Source: a virus. From it: a stretch of DNA of 56,418 nucleotides. The stretch is taken from IMG/VR virus record IMGVR_UViG_3300049595_000896, positions 1-56,418 of that record. One strand, given 5' to 3'. Shown here one piece after another: positions 1 through 6,990 of this stretch. The notes under the pieces are model-generated. The model made no database searches and was not told the origin of the DNA. It saw only the letters and a program-made list of their open reading frames with translations. Each line of letters opens with the position of its first letter. Position 1 is the first letter of the stretch. The position numbers and the translations under genes are program-made.

Positions 1-127
1 TCCAGCGGAATCGTTCGCCTCAGAAAAGGGCCAGATGGCCCTTCTCAAGGCGGCTCAGCTCATAGCGATGGAGACAGAGGTCAAAAACCTCTTCCGCGCT
101 CTGGTCGAGCCACGGGTTGGTTTCCCG
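1..127. repeat. Left copy of 127-bp terminal direct repeat
   Basis: Bases 1-127 are identical to 56292-56418. The repeat lies inside a coding sequence that stays in frame across the join, so the molecule is circular or circularly permuted and the repeat is an assembly overlap. A length of exactly 127 matches a commonly used assembler k-mer, which argues against a biological packaging repeat. Confidence 0.95.
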
Positions 128-247
128 ATCAACGTCAGCCTGAAAGGGCTGAAAGCGGACGGGACCGGGTCAATCGGGTTCATCAAAGCGGCCCCGAGGA
201 AAGACCCTGAAGCCAAGCCTAAGGCCGAGCCGAAGGTGACCTTCTAA
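1..247 (+). CDS. Small basic phage protein, 3' part (gene starts at 56224)
   Basis: This is the C-terminal part of a 104-residue protein whose ATG lies at 56224, behind an AAGGAG ribosome site. Reading 56224-56291 and then 1-247 gives one uninterrupted frame. The N-terminus is Lys-rich (MAKAKRVKSVKLS) and the C-terminus is a Pro/Lys/Glu tail. I do not recognise the family. It is the first gene after the second of two similar promoters (56067) and is followed by a strong hairpin and the small gene at 317, so it is probably expressed early. An internal ATG at 35 exists, but the upstream start is better supported by its ribosome site and the continuous frame. Confidence 0.8.
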   Translation, partial: PAESFASEKGQMALLKAAQLIAMETEVKNLFRALVEPRVGFPINVSLKGLKADGTGSIGFIKAAPRKDPEAKPKAEPKVTF

Positions 248-264
248 CCTAGCCTGAAGACTAA

Positions 265-293
265 GCGGATCCGGGATAACCTCCCGGGTCCGC
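265..293 (+). other. Strong intergenic RNA hairpin
   Basis: GCGGATCCGGGA (265-276) pairs with TCCCGGGTCCGC (282-293), giving 12 pairs with one G-U wobble and a TAACC loop. It sits between two co-directional small genes. No U-run follows, so it is not a standard intrinsic terminator. RNA processing, transcript stabilisation or attenuation are possible roles. Confidence 0.7.
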
Positions 294-316
294 CCTTCAC
301 AAAAAAGGAGAACCAA

Positions 317-529
317 ATGGATTACCAAGTGGAATATTCCTACCCCGACTCCCCTACGGTCTGGCATCGCTGGAGTTACTATCAGGACCAGAAAGCAGCC
401 GAAAGCGCTGTCAGGCAGGCGAGGAAGGAGGACCTGAAGATTCAGGTCCAACGGACATGGCGCGCACGCAAGCGGCCACGGGTCGGCATCGCCGACTGGC
501 TGTTCGAAGAGCGCCGGATGAAACTCTGA
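317..529 (+). CDS. Small conserved phage protein, paralog of the gene at 55680
   Basis: The product is a 70-residue protein with a good AAGGAG ribosome site 6 nt before the ATG. Its C-terminus, GIADWLFEERRMKL, is almost the same as GIADWLVEDRRLKL in the 67-residue protein at 55680-55883. Both start with a short Tyr/Trp-rich segment containing a WSY motif and have a basic stretch before the shared motif. Both are followed by nearly identical terminators. Function is unknown; the small size and position behind an early-type promoter fit an early host-interaction gene, but that is inference. Confidence 0.8.
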   Translation: MDYQVEYSYPDSPTVWHRWSYYQDQKAAESAVRQARKEDLKIQVQRTWRARKRPRVGIADWLFEERRMKL

Positions 530-544
530 ACCACCAAGACTCAA

Positions 545-571
545 GGCCCCGGGAAACCGGGGTCTTTTTTT
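545..571 (+). terminator. Intrinsic terminator with GAAA tetraloop
   Basis: GGCCCCGG (545-552), GAAA loop, CCGGGGTC (557-564), followed by seven T. It closes the small gene ending at 529. The same stem and loop recur at 55901-55931. Confidence 0.9.
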
Positions 572-646
572 GTTTGTGTTTTTGTAGTTGTACCACAGGG
601 CCGGGGGGTTATAGCTCGCGACTAACGTGCGCGTAACTCGTACTAA

Positions 647-1322
647 TGTAAAGTATATAGTATAGTGTAAAGTATGTAAAGTTATAGCCCTAGAAACTTT
701 AATCTATTTCGCCTAACTTTAATCTATCTCGGGGCTTTACGCCATAACTTTAATTTAGATCGTAGACTTTACACGATTAATGTAAAGATCCACGGAAAGC
801 TGAGGAAAACCAAGGCTATATATATAGTTAAGTTAATAATATAATATAAATAAGGTAAAAAAGGTACGATTTTTTACTAAGGTTCATACCATTTTTGCGA
901 ATTCCCCTACACTTTACAGGGGCTATACCCCCTAATCCCACCCCCATGGCCTCTGACCCCCACATTATCTCAAAAAACCTACCTTATTTAGATTGTTGGC
1001 CATAACCCATTGATTCCACATCACTTTTTTGATCTATTAAAGTTACCTCGTCACGATATTTTTGCCTCGTCCCCTAGATTATATGTAAAGTTAAGCGAAT
1101 TAATTCGGTATGTTCTGGTTTTGTCCCTATATTTTTTCGTGTTACATGCAACAACACTGCATGTAAACGCGTTTTATACAGTCGTTTGAGACTGTAAAGT
1201 GATAATTGTTTCAATGTAATGTTAAGTTGTAAACTTACCTCCCGTCCCCTTTACACGCTACGCTTAACACATGACGCTAGCCTGTGGCGCTTATGTACAG
1301 TTATCAAGAAATAAACTTTACA
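647..1322. repeat. Iteron-like TGTAAAGT repeat cluster
   Basis: Exact TGTAAAGT occurs at 647, 666, 675, 1084 and 1193, and its complement ACTTTACA at 766, 911 and 1315. One-mismatch copies are TGTAAAGA at 781 and CCTTTACA at 1248. A further exact copy lies at 55442-55449, just beyond the join. By chance an 8-mer should appear only one or two times in the whole genome on both strands. A second family, (T/A)AACTTTAATCTAT, occurs at 694-707 and 714-727, with a variant at 745-760 and an inverted variant at 1032-1045. Confidence 0.85.
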
Positions 1323-1394
1323 TTCCCGGGGTGCGACATTCTGCCACATTGCATCCTGTCCCGGTCTGTGGCAGCATCTTGGGGTCGGGGCGAA

Positions 1395-1427
1395 TTGCGT
1401 CCAGATTTAAGTTCTTATAGAACTTAA
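1395..1427 (+). promoter_or_regulatory. Palindromic operator overlapping a weak promoter
   Basis: TTAAGTTCT (1407-1415), TAT, AGAACTTAA (1419-1427) is a perfect 9-bp inverted repeat 36 nt before the ATG at 1464. A weak promoter can be drawn over it: TTGCGT (1395-1400), 17 nt, TAGAAC (1418-1423). The palindrome would then cover the -10 box, as a repressor site often does. The palindrome is certain; the promoter match is modest. The XRE-like protein at 13881 is one possible ligand. Confidence 0.5.
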
Positions 1428-1463
1428 CATTAACCAGTGAATGCCCTATGGCAGGAGGTTCCT

Positions 1464-1784
1464 ATGTCTAACTTATCGTTCGTTATGCGTCATGGCATCG
1501 ACCCTGTAAGGGTTACGCCCAACGTGTCTATTACACCCTTGGCCGAAGGCGGCTTCGCCGTGGCCTATATCGCGCCTGCTAACAGCATCGCTCCGTCTCC
1601 CCCTGAGTACGCCTATACTCTGGACGAAGCTGTCTCCGTAGCGCGGACTATGGACTATAGCCTGCGTGTATTCAACCAGCAGTGTGAGGAGGCTGACCGT
1701 AAGGGCCGTCGTCAGCCGCGCTCTTATGGGCGCAGGTTCAGGACTGCCAAGGCCGCTTTCGCCTACTCTGGCCCTACGTTTTAG
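1464..1784 (+). CDS. Hypothetical early protein
   Basis: The product has 106 residues and starts at ATG 1464, 5 nt after an AGGAGG site; the in-frame GTG at 1437 lies upstream of that site and is unlikely to be used. It is the first gene after the AT-rich control region and its palindrome. The C-terminal third is rich in Arg and Lys (RKGRRQPRSYGRRFR), which could favour nucleic-acid contact. No known family is recognised. Its stop codon is part of the ribosome site of the next gene, so the two are probably co-translated. Confidence 0.7.
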   Translation: MSNLSFVMRHGIDPVRVTPNVSITPLAEGGFAVAYIAPANSIAPSPPEYAYTLDEAVSVARTMDYSLRVFNQQCEEADRKGRRQPRSYGRRFRTAKAAFAYSGPTF

Positions 1785-1793
1785 GAGGACGCT

Positions 1794-2012
1794 GTGAATA
1801 CGGACGCGATAGCTGAGTATGAAAAACTACATGCAAAAGCCGATGCTTTCTGGATTGTATACGCTTATGAAGACGATCCTGTTCTCGAGGAGCTATATAT
1901 CACGCACATTGATGCGGTGTATGCGAAACTGGAAGAGTTACTTTCAAAAATGACCGACGAAGAATTGCAGTATATATCGCGCAAGGAAAACTGGGCCGCC
2001 TACGCCGACTAA
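1794..2012 (+). CDS. Small acidic hypothetical protein
   Basis: The product has 72 residues, starting at GTG 1794 with AGGAGG 5 nt upstream; that site overlaps the stop of the preceding gene. It is acidic, Tyr-rich and predicted helical (YEKLHAKADAFW, AKLEELLSKM). No family is recognised. It is part of the same short transcription unit as 1464-1784, and two hairpins follow it. Confidence 0.65.
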   Translation: MNTDAIAEYEKLHAKADAFWIVYAYEDDPVLEELYITHIDAVYAKLEELLSKMTDEELQYISRKENWAAYAD

Positions 2013-2031
2013 TATTAAAGAACGAAACCTA

Positions 2032-2069
2032 GGGGCTTCGGCCCCGATGGTCGTGGCGTTATGCGCCAC
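2032..2069 (+). other. Two adjacent hairpins without U-run
   Basis: GGGGC-TTCG-GCCCC (2032-2045), a stable UUCG tetraloop hairpin, is followed by GTGGCG-TTATG-CGCCAC (2053-2069). Neither is followed by a T-run. They separate the 1464-2012 gene pair from the gene at 2110 and may act in RNA processing or as weak terminators. Confidence 0.6.
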
Positions 2070-2109
2070 CTGACGAGTTCAGTTAACATCCATACAGTAA
2101 GGAGAACCT

Positions 2110-2301
2110 ATGCGGCTCTATATGCTGCGCTACGCCTCTGGTCGCGCCTATCGCACGGCTAATGGGGAGTATGTTTACTTCAATTCCAAGGACGAGGCCA
2201 AGCGTCAGAGGGACGCGCTTAACCGCGCTGTCACTGGCGAGAAGGCTGTCGTCAGCCTTGGACCGGACCATAAACGCTGGCGCTCAGGCCGCACGGCCTG
2301 A
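2110..2301 (+). CDS. Small basic hypothetical protein
   Basis: The product has 63 residues, with ATG 2110 preceded by AAGGAG at 6 nt spacing. It is basic with many Arg/Lys and Tyr (RYASGRAYRTANGEYVYF), then a helical KDEAKRQRDALNRAV segment. It has the look of a small phage nucleic-acid or host-factor binding protein, but no family is recognised. It directly precedes the MoxR operon. Confidence 0.65.
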   Translation: MRLYMLRYASGRAYRTANGEYVYFNSKDEAKRQRDALNRAVTGEKAVVSLGPDHKRWRSGRTA

Positions 2302-2350
2302 CTGCCGCCCTGTTCGATACACTCTGGACATAATGAAGGAGATAACAACT

Positions 2351-3463
2351 ATGCATGCTTCACTTCTCTCGCAGACCCTTCAGGCTCTGCATAAAATTAA
2401 TCGCTCACTGTGCATCGAAGGGCCACCCGGTGGTGGCAAAACCAGCGTGGTGCGTCAGACTGCGCGCCTTATGGCGGGGTGCACTAACGACAGCGTTCAC
2501 CCTGACGAGCACATGGTCGGTTCGATCACGGTCTACACGGGCCAGACGCAGGCGTTTGGGTACAGTGAGGTCCACCTGCCGACCAAGACTGTCGATGACT
2601 TCGGCATACCGGACATGCTTAACAAGGGTGAGACTATCGCCTACCGCCTGTTCGAGTGGTTCCCTGCTATACACCGCACGGATATCCCTGAGCGTGGCAT
2701 ACTGTGCTTCGACGACCGTAACCAAGCGAGCGCTGACATCCAGAAGGTTCTGGCCAATATCATTCAGGCTAGGACGCTGCATGGCGTCATGCTTAAGCCC
2801 GGCTGGCAGGTGGTCTCTACGGGTAACAGGCAGTCGGACAGGGCGGGTGCTGGCCGTGTGCTCAGCCACCTGCGTAACCGCGAGTCTGTGGTCAACTTCG
2901 AGACGAGCCTCAAGGACTGGATCGCCTATGCTGAGGGTGCTGGGGTGCACCCTTACGTTGTGAGTTTCCTGCGGTTCAGGCCGGATCTGCTGCATGCCTT
3001 TGACCCTGACAAGCCCGCCTCGCCTACCCCTAGGTCATGGGCTGAGGGCGTTGCGCCTCTTATCGGCGTAGTGCCTGACGATGCTGAGCACGAGTTGTTC
3101 TGCGGCGCTGTAGGCGATGGCGCTGCGGCTGAGTTCGTGGGGTTCCTGCGTATCGCTAGGAGCCTGACTAGCCCGGACGTTATCCTCAAGGACCCTGACA
3201 ACTCGCCTATCCCCACTGACACGGCTACGCTCTACGCCCTTACGGGTGCGCTTGCTCACCGTGTGGTCAAGGCTCCGACCCTCCCTGACGCGCAGGTTAT
3301 GGCTTCGGCTGTGCTGCGTTACGTGACGCGCTTTGCGTCGATGGGTCGTGCTGAGTTCGGCGTCATTGCTGTATCCAGCATGCTTAAGCGCAGTGATCTC
3401 AAGGCTGCGTCCTTCCCCGGCCTGCCTGAGTTCTTCATGAAGAACCAGTCGGTCATGTTCTGA
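2351..3463 (+). CDS. MoxR-type AAA+ ATPase
   Basis: The product has 370 residues. ATG 2351 is chosen because AAGGAG lies 9 nt upstream; a longer in-frame extension would overlap the gene at 2110. Walker A is GPPGGGKTS (residues 24-32), Walker B ends in FDD (D121, D122), a sensor-1 STGN lies at 156-159, and a PTPRSW segment follows. This is the MoxR branch of AAA+ ATPases, which usually act as chaperone-like remodelers with a VWA-domain partner. Such a partner is encoded two genes downstream (4380-5528), with a DUF3150-like protein between. The role in a phage is not established; options are remodeling of a host or phage complex during replication or takeover. Confidence 0.9.
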   Translation: MHASLLSQTLQALHKINRSLCIEGPPGGGKTSVVRQTARLMAGCTNDSVHPDEHMVGSITVYTGQTQAFGYSEVHLPTKTVDDFGIPDMLNKGETIAYRLFEWFPAIHRTDIPERGILCFDDRNQASADIQKVLANIIQARTLHGVMLKPGWQVVSTGNRQSDRAGAGRVLSHLRNRESVVNFETSLKDWIAYAEGAGVHPYVVSFLRFRPDLLHAFDPDKPASPTPRSWAEGVAPLIGVVPDDAEHELFCGAVGDGAAAEFVGFLRIARSLTSPDVILKDPDNSPIPTDTATLYALTGALAHRVVKAPTLPDAQVMASAVLRYVTRFASMGRAEFGVIAVSSMLKRSDLKAASFPGLPEFFMKNQSVMF

Positions 3464-3492
3464 TACACACATTTAACAGAGTGGAGATACCT

Positions 3493-4380
3493 ATGAAACT
3501 CAATGACAGGGCGTTGCTTGTGACGCTTAAGATCAGCCAGTGGGCTGGACGTAAGCACGATAAGCAGGTGACCAAGCAGGTCGCCAGTCAGCATGCAGCT
3601 GACACGAGCGTTGGCCGGTTCAACAAGTCGCTGCTGCCCGCTACAGGTTACCTCGAAGACGTGCACGCTATGACGTCCGCCATCCGCCAGATGGTCTACC
3701 AGAACACTATGGCGTGGGGCTCAGTCGACGGCACGAGACTGCTTCCTGTGGGCAATTATCTGGCGTTTACTGCTACGTTCAGGCGCATGCTTACGGAGCG
3801 GGAGGCTGCTGTCGAGCGCTTCCTGTCTGCTTATCCCCGCCTCAAGGAGGAGGCTAAACTCTTCCTGCCTAACGGGCTCTACAAGGAGGACGATTACCCT
3901 GACGTGGACACACTGCGGGGTAAGTTTGCGTGCTCTGTGGAGATGGGTCCGGTTCCTACCGATGACTTCAGGGTGCAGCTTGGCGATGCTGAGCTTGCAC
4001 AGATTAAGGCTGACGTTGTCGCACGTACTGAGGCCAGCATGAGGGACGCCATGCGTGAGGTCTGGCAACGGCTCTATGACCGGGTCAAGCACATGGCTGA
4101 CAAGCTGCAGGCCATCGACGACACAGCGGACGTTGAGGGCAGGGGCAAGGCGCGGCTGCACGAGAGCACTATAGAAAACATACGTGAGATATGTGAGCTA
4201 CTGCCCCGGCTTAATATTACCAACGACCCTGACCTTGAGGCCATGCGCCAGCGTGTGGCTGACTCGTTGGGCACAGTTGAGACTGACGCGCTCAAGGCCG
4301 ACCCACTATTCCGCGAGCGCACTAAGACTGAAGCGCAGTCTATCATGGACGCGATGGCTACTTTCATGGGAGGCGTGTAA
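3493..4380 (+). CDS. DUF3150-like protein of the MoxR/VWA operon
   Basis: The product has 295 residues. ATG 3493 follows a GGAG site by 6 nt, which is better than the GTG at 3481. The N-terminal segment LVTLKISQWAGRKHD resembles the start of DUF3150 proteins, which are found beside MoxR and VWA genes in phages and mobile elements; the assignment is from memory of the family. The remainder is predicted largely helical. The stop overlaps the next start (TAATG), so it is translationally coupled to the VWA protein. It is probably the third component of that complex. Confidence 0.6.
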   Translation: MKLNDRALLVTLKISQWAGRKHDKQVTKQVASQHAADTSVGRFNKSLLPATGYLEDVHAMTSAIRQMVYQNTMAWGSVDGTRLLPVGNYLAFTATFRRMLTEREAAVERFLSAYPRLKEEAKLFLPNGLYKEDDYPDVDTLRGKFACSVEMGPVPTDDFRVQLGDAELAQIKADVVARTEASMRDAMREVWQRLYDRVKHMADKLQAIDDTADVEGRGKARLHESTIENIREICELLPRLNITNDPDLEAMRQRVADSLGTVETDALKADPLFRERTKTEAQSIMDAMATFMGGV

Positions 4381-5528
4381 TGACTAGCAGGAAGCCCAAG
4401 CGTATCACTCAGTCCGAGTTTGACACACTCATAAGCCGCACACGTAGTGTCCTGACACTGGAGCACCCCTTCTTTGGGGTGCTTTCCTTTGGCATGGAGC
4501 ACGTGCTGGACGACACTATTAACCCGCCTACTGCGTGCGTTGATGGCATGACTGTCAGCTATCACCCGGAGTTCGTCGCGTCCCTCACTAAGGACGAGAT
4601 GTTGTTCCTAGTCGCGCATGAGTGCATGCACCCCATGCTTGACCATATCGGACGCATGACAGGCCGGGAGCCTAAGCGTTGGAATATCGCCTGTGATATA
4701 GTTGTTAACCACTATCTCAAGCAGGACAATATCGGTCGTATGCCTGAGTGTGGCATCACTGACCCCGCGCTATTCGCCAAGGGTCAGGGTGTGGTTGAGG
4801 TTATATACAACTTGCTTGAGTCAAACGAGGGTCAGGGGCAGGGTCAGTCCACCCCTAGCCACGACCAGATGGACGCCATGCAGGAGGCTGACGCCTCTGA
4901 AGGGCAGGTTCAGAGCAAATGGAAGCCCCTTGTTATGCAGGCTCAGGCTGCTGCAAAGCAGGCTGGCAAGCTATCGGGTGCGCTAGAGCGTCTGGTCAAG
5001 CAGGCTGTCGTGTCGCCTCCTAACTGGCGTCAGATCATGGCTGAGTGGATGTCACGTAGTGCGATGGGTGACCAGCGCACATGGTCGCGTCCGTCCAGAC
5101 GCATGGCTGCTGCGGGTATGTATAGACCAGCCACCTACAGTGAGGCTATCGGCGAGCTAGTTATAGCAGTCGACTGTTCAGGGTCAGTCAGTCCTGAGTT
5201 GCTCGACAAGTTCATGGCGCATGTGCGTGCGCTATGCGAGGACATCCAGCCTAAGCGTATACATATTGCGTACTTCCACCACACAGTGTTCCGCGTCGAC
5301 AGTTACGAGAACGCGGACGATATGGTCATCAACATAACCGAGTCGGGAGGGACGGCGTTCTCGCCTATCTTCCGGCGGGTTGACGCGGACGGCATAGACC
5401 CCGTGTGCTGCGTCGTCCTGACTGACCTTGAGTGCAGCGACTATGGTCCTCAGCCGGGCTACCCCGTGCTGTGGGCGTCTACAACTGACGCCAAGGCCCC
5501 TTGGGGCCGCACTATCCGCATCGACTAA
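4380..5528 (+). CDS. Putative metallopeptidase with VWA-like domain (DUF2201 type)
   Basis: The product has 382 residues. The N-terminal half carries HECMHPMLDH (H80, E81, H84, H89), an HExxH zinc-peptidase signature. The C-terminal half carries a VWA-like fold with a MIDAS-type DCSGS (265-269) and a later TDLE segment. This two-domain layout is that of the DUF2201 family (putative metallopeptidase plus VWA-like). The middle is Gln-rich and probably a linker. It starts within the stop of the DUF3150-like gene (TAATG). VWA proteins normally present substrates to MoxR ATPases, so 2351-5528 probably encodes one machine. Whether the zinc site is active is unknown. Confidence 0.85.
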   Translation: MTSRKPKRITQSEFDTLISRTRSVLTLEHPFFGVLSFGMEHVLDDTINPPTACVDGMTVSYHPEFVASLTKDEMLFLVAHECMHPMLDHIGRMTGREPKRWNIACDIVVNHYLKQDNIGRMPECGITDPALFAKGQGVVEVIYNLLESNEGQGQGQSTPSHDQMDAMQEADASEGQVQSKWKPLVMQAQAAAKQAGKLSGALERLVKQAVVSPPNWRQIMAEWMSRSAMGDQRTWSRPSRRMAAAGMYRPATYSEAIGELVIAVDCSGSVSPELLDKFMAHVRALCEDIQPKRIHIAYFHHTVFRVDSYENADDMVINITESGGTAFSPIFRRVDADGIDPVCCVVLTDLECSDYGPQPGYPVLWASTTDAKAPWGRTIRID

Positions 5529-5551
5529 TCACACACAAAGGAGACTGACAC

Positions 5552-6286
5552 ATGGCTATTGTTCGTATGACTGAGCTGGTTATCGAGAGCATGTCGCGTA
5601 ACCTTGTCCAGCTGCGTAAACCTGAACTCGCCGTGCTTGAGGCTGCGCGTCCCATGAAGGCGTTCGCAGATCTGTATAACTGGATGGTGCCTGACACCCT
5701 CAAGGCGCAGCTGGATCAGTTACCCCCGCGGTATCGTCCGGCGATGATTGATAAGATACATATCAGGTTCGCCGGCACGAGTGTTGTTACTTTCATCACT
5801 GCTTCTGAGATTAACGGGTATAATCAGAGGGAGCCGGCTAAGACGGTCTATGCGCTTCTATCTCCCGGCCACCAGAGTATTATCAGGTCGGGTCAACCCG
5901 TTGTTCTTGGTAATATATCCCTCAGCCAAGACGCGATGGAGTTCAAAGCCCTTGGTGAGATAACGGAGATCCACGAGAGCATACGTGACGCATACTGTGC
6001 AGCGAGGGCGTATGCTGATAAAATAGTAGAGTACAATGCAGAAACGCGGCGGCATATTGCTACGCTGCAGAACTACCTGCAGAACCAGCCTTCACTCAAC
6101 AAGGCTGTGGCTAACATGCCTGCTATCAGGGCGTTCATCAACCCTAACCACCTCGACAAGATGGCTGAACGGGTTGAGCGTGCGCCTCGTAAGACGTCCG
6201 AACCCAAGGCTAAACAGCTGCCAGCGACGCCTGCTGACAGCGCCATGACTGAGCTTGTCATGGTCGCCGCTCAGACACGGGTCTAA
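5552..6286 (+). CDS. Hypothetical protein following the MoxR/VWA operon
   Basis: The product has 244 residues, with ATG 5552 after AAAGGAG. The N-terminal half mixes strands and helices; a helical stretch (about 140-195) is followed by a charged, probably disordered tail with KAKQLPATPADS. No family is recognised. The gap to the VWA gene is only 23 nt, so it probably shares that transcript and may be an accessory part of the same system. Confidence 0.7.
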   Translation: MAIVRMTELVIESMSRNLVQLRKPELAVLEAARPMKAFADLYNWMVPDTLKAQLDQLPPRYRPAMIDKIHIRFAGTSVVTFITASEINGYNQREPAKTVYALLSPGHQSIIRSGQPVVLGNISLSQDAMEFKALGEITEIHESIRDAYCAARAYADKIVEYNAETRRHIATLQNYLQNQPSLNKAVANMPAIRAFINPNHLDKMAERVERAPRKTSEPKAKQLPATPADSAMTELVMVAAQTRV

Positions 6287-6289
6287 CCC

Positions 6290-6481
6290 GTGACCAAGCG
6301 CTGCGTAGGGTGCACGTTCTTCTCCGCTGAGAAAAAGATTGACAACCTGTGGAGAGGGCAGTGTACCTTAAGGCGGGCTCAAGTAACAGAAGCGACCGTT
6401 GCGTGCCTTCATTGGTTGCGTAACGGCGCTTCTTCTCGCGCCCGATCAGAAGTGTGGGATAAACTTTACGGAGACGATTAG
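6290..6481 (+). CDS. Small cysteine-containing protein
   Basis: The product has 63 residues, starting at GTG 6290, 3 nt after the previous stop, with no strong ribosome site; it is probably translated by coupling. Four cysteines (CVGC near the N-terminus, C25, C39) could bind one zinc ion. No family is recognised. The small gap on each side supports it being a real gene in the operon, but the start is uncertain. Confidence 0.5.
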   Translation: MTKRCVGCTFFSAEKKIDNLWRGQCTLRRAQVTEATVACLHWLRNGASSRARSEVWDKLYGDD

Positions 6482-6483
6482 GT

Positions 6484-6990
6484 ATGGTTGCGTCTGGCCC
6501 GATCATTCAACAAGCTATGACACGGGTCAGACGATCCTTCCCTTACTTTACAGACGATATGCTCAGGCTAAAGGACCGGTCCAAGCGGACGGTCATACCA
6601 CGTCAATACATGTGGTATCTATTGAGATTATACGGGCGAAGTTATCCTTGGATCGCTCGCAACACCGGAGGGTGGGACCACACGACTATTATGTGGGGCG
6701 TCAAGGCGCATGTGCGTGCGATGCAGAACCCTGAGAGCAGCCTCTATAAAACAGGTGTCAGATTGCAGAACACTACAGGTTTACTGGAAGAGATTGAGCG
6801 GCTGGAGCGTGAGATTAAACAACTCAGCGACACAGCGGAGGACATGCAGCGTCAGCGTCTGGCGTTGGTATATCAACTTAATGATCTGAGGGAGAAAGCT
6901 TATGGATTATCGAGTGAAGAACCGTCTCGCAGACAAACTCATGAGGGCGTTGATCGCGCTCATGCACCATCGCACCAACCCAAAGGCTAG
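6484..6990 (+). CDS. DnaA domain IV-like DNA-binding protein with coiled coil
   Basis: The product has 168 residues. Residues 34-80 match the C-terminal DNA-binding domain of the initiator DnaA: a PRQ segment (39-41), a helix-turn-helix, and GGWDHTTIM (62-70), equivalent to the DnaA signature GGRDHTTV. There is no AAA+ ATPase domain, so it cannot be a complete initiator. Residues about 97-140 form a Leu/Glu/Arg-rich coiled coil, suggesting a dimer. It could bind DnaA-box-like sites, recruit or compete with host DnaA, or act at the phage origin; it lies just before the DNA polymerase gene. Its last 89 nt overlap the next gene in another frame. Confidence 0.8.
   Translation: MVASGPIIQQAMTRVRRSFPYFTDDMLRLKDRSKRTVIPRQYMWYLLRLYGRSYPWIARNTGGWDHTTIMWGVKAHVRAMQNPESSLYKTGVRLQNTTGLLEEIERLEREIKQLSDTAEDMQRQRLALVYQLNDLREKAYGLSSEEPSRRQTHEGVDRAHAPSHQPKG

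Larger units (their letters stand above)
572..1463. other. AT-rich non-coding region, candidate origin / control region
   Basis: About 890 bases without a credible gene, and clearly more AT-rich than the flanks. It holds eight exact copies of TGTAAAGT/ACTTTACA, a second repeat family around TAACTTTAATCTAT, an almost pure A/T tract (about 817-862), and several perfect inverted repeats: GTAAAAAA/TTTTTTAC (855-862, 870-877), TTACATGCA/TGCATGTAA (1142-1150, 1158-1166), TACAGTC/GACTGTA (1177-1183, 1190-1196) and the palindrome at 1407-1427. Iterons beside an AT-rich tract and inverted repeats are typical of theta-type origins and of phage control regions. Which of these roles applies cannot be told from sequence alone. 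Confidence 0.65.

Noticed and set aside
572-1463. DnaA boxes (TTATCCACA-type) in the control region
   Set aside because: The best matches, such as GATTCCACA near 1012-1020, agree at only about six of nine bases, which is not enough.
572-1463. tRNA genes in the non-coding region
   Set aside because: No cloverleaf with a TTCGA-type T-loop and matching acceptor stem was seen in this or other gaps.
2162-2350. N-terminal extension of the MoxR gene to 2162
   Set aside because: It would overlap the small gene at 2110 over most of its length; AAGGAG before ATG 2351 and the position of Walker A support the shorter form.
2355-2963. 202-residue plus-strand frame overlapping the MoxR gene
   Set aside because: It is Arg/Ser/Thr-rich out-of-frame translation of the MoxR gene, which has Walker motifs and the better ribosome site.
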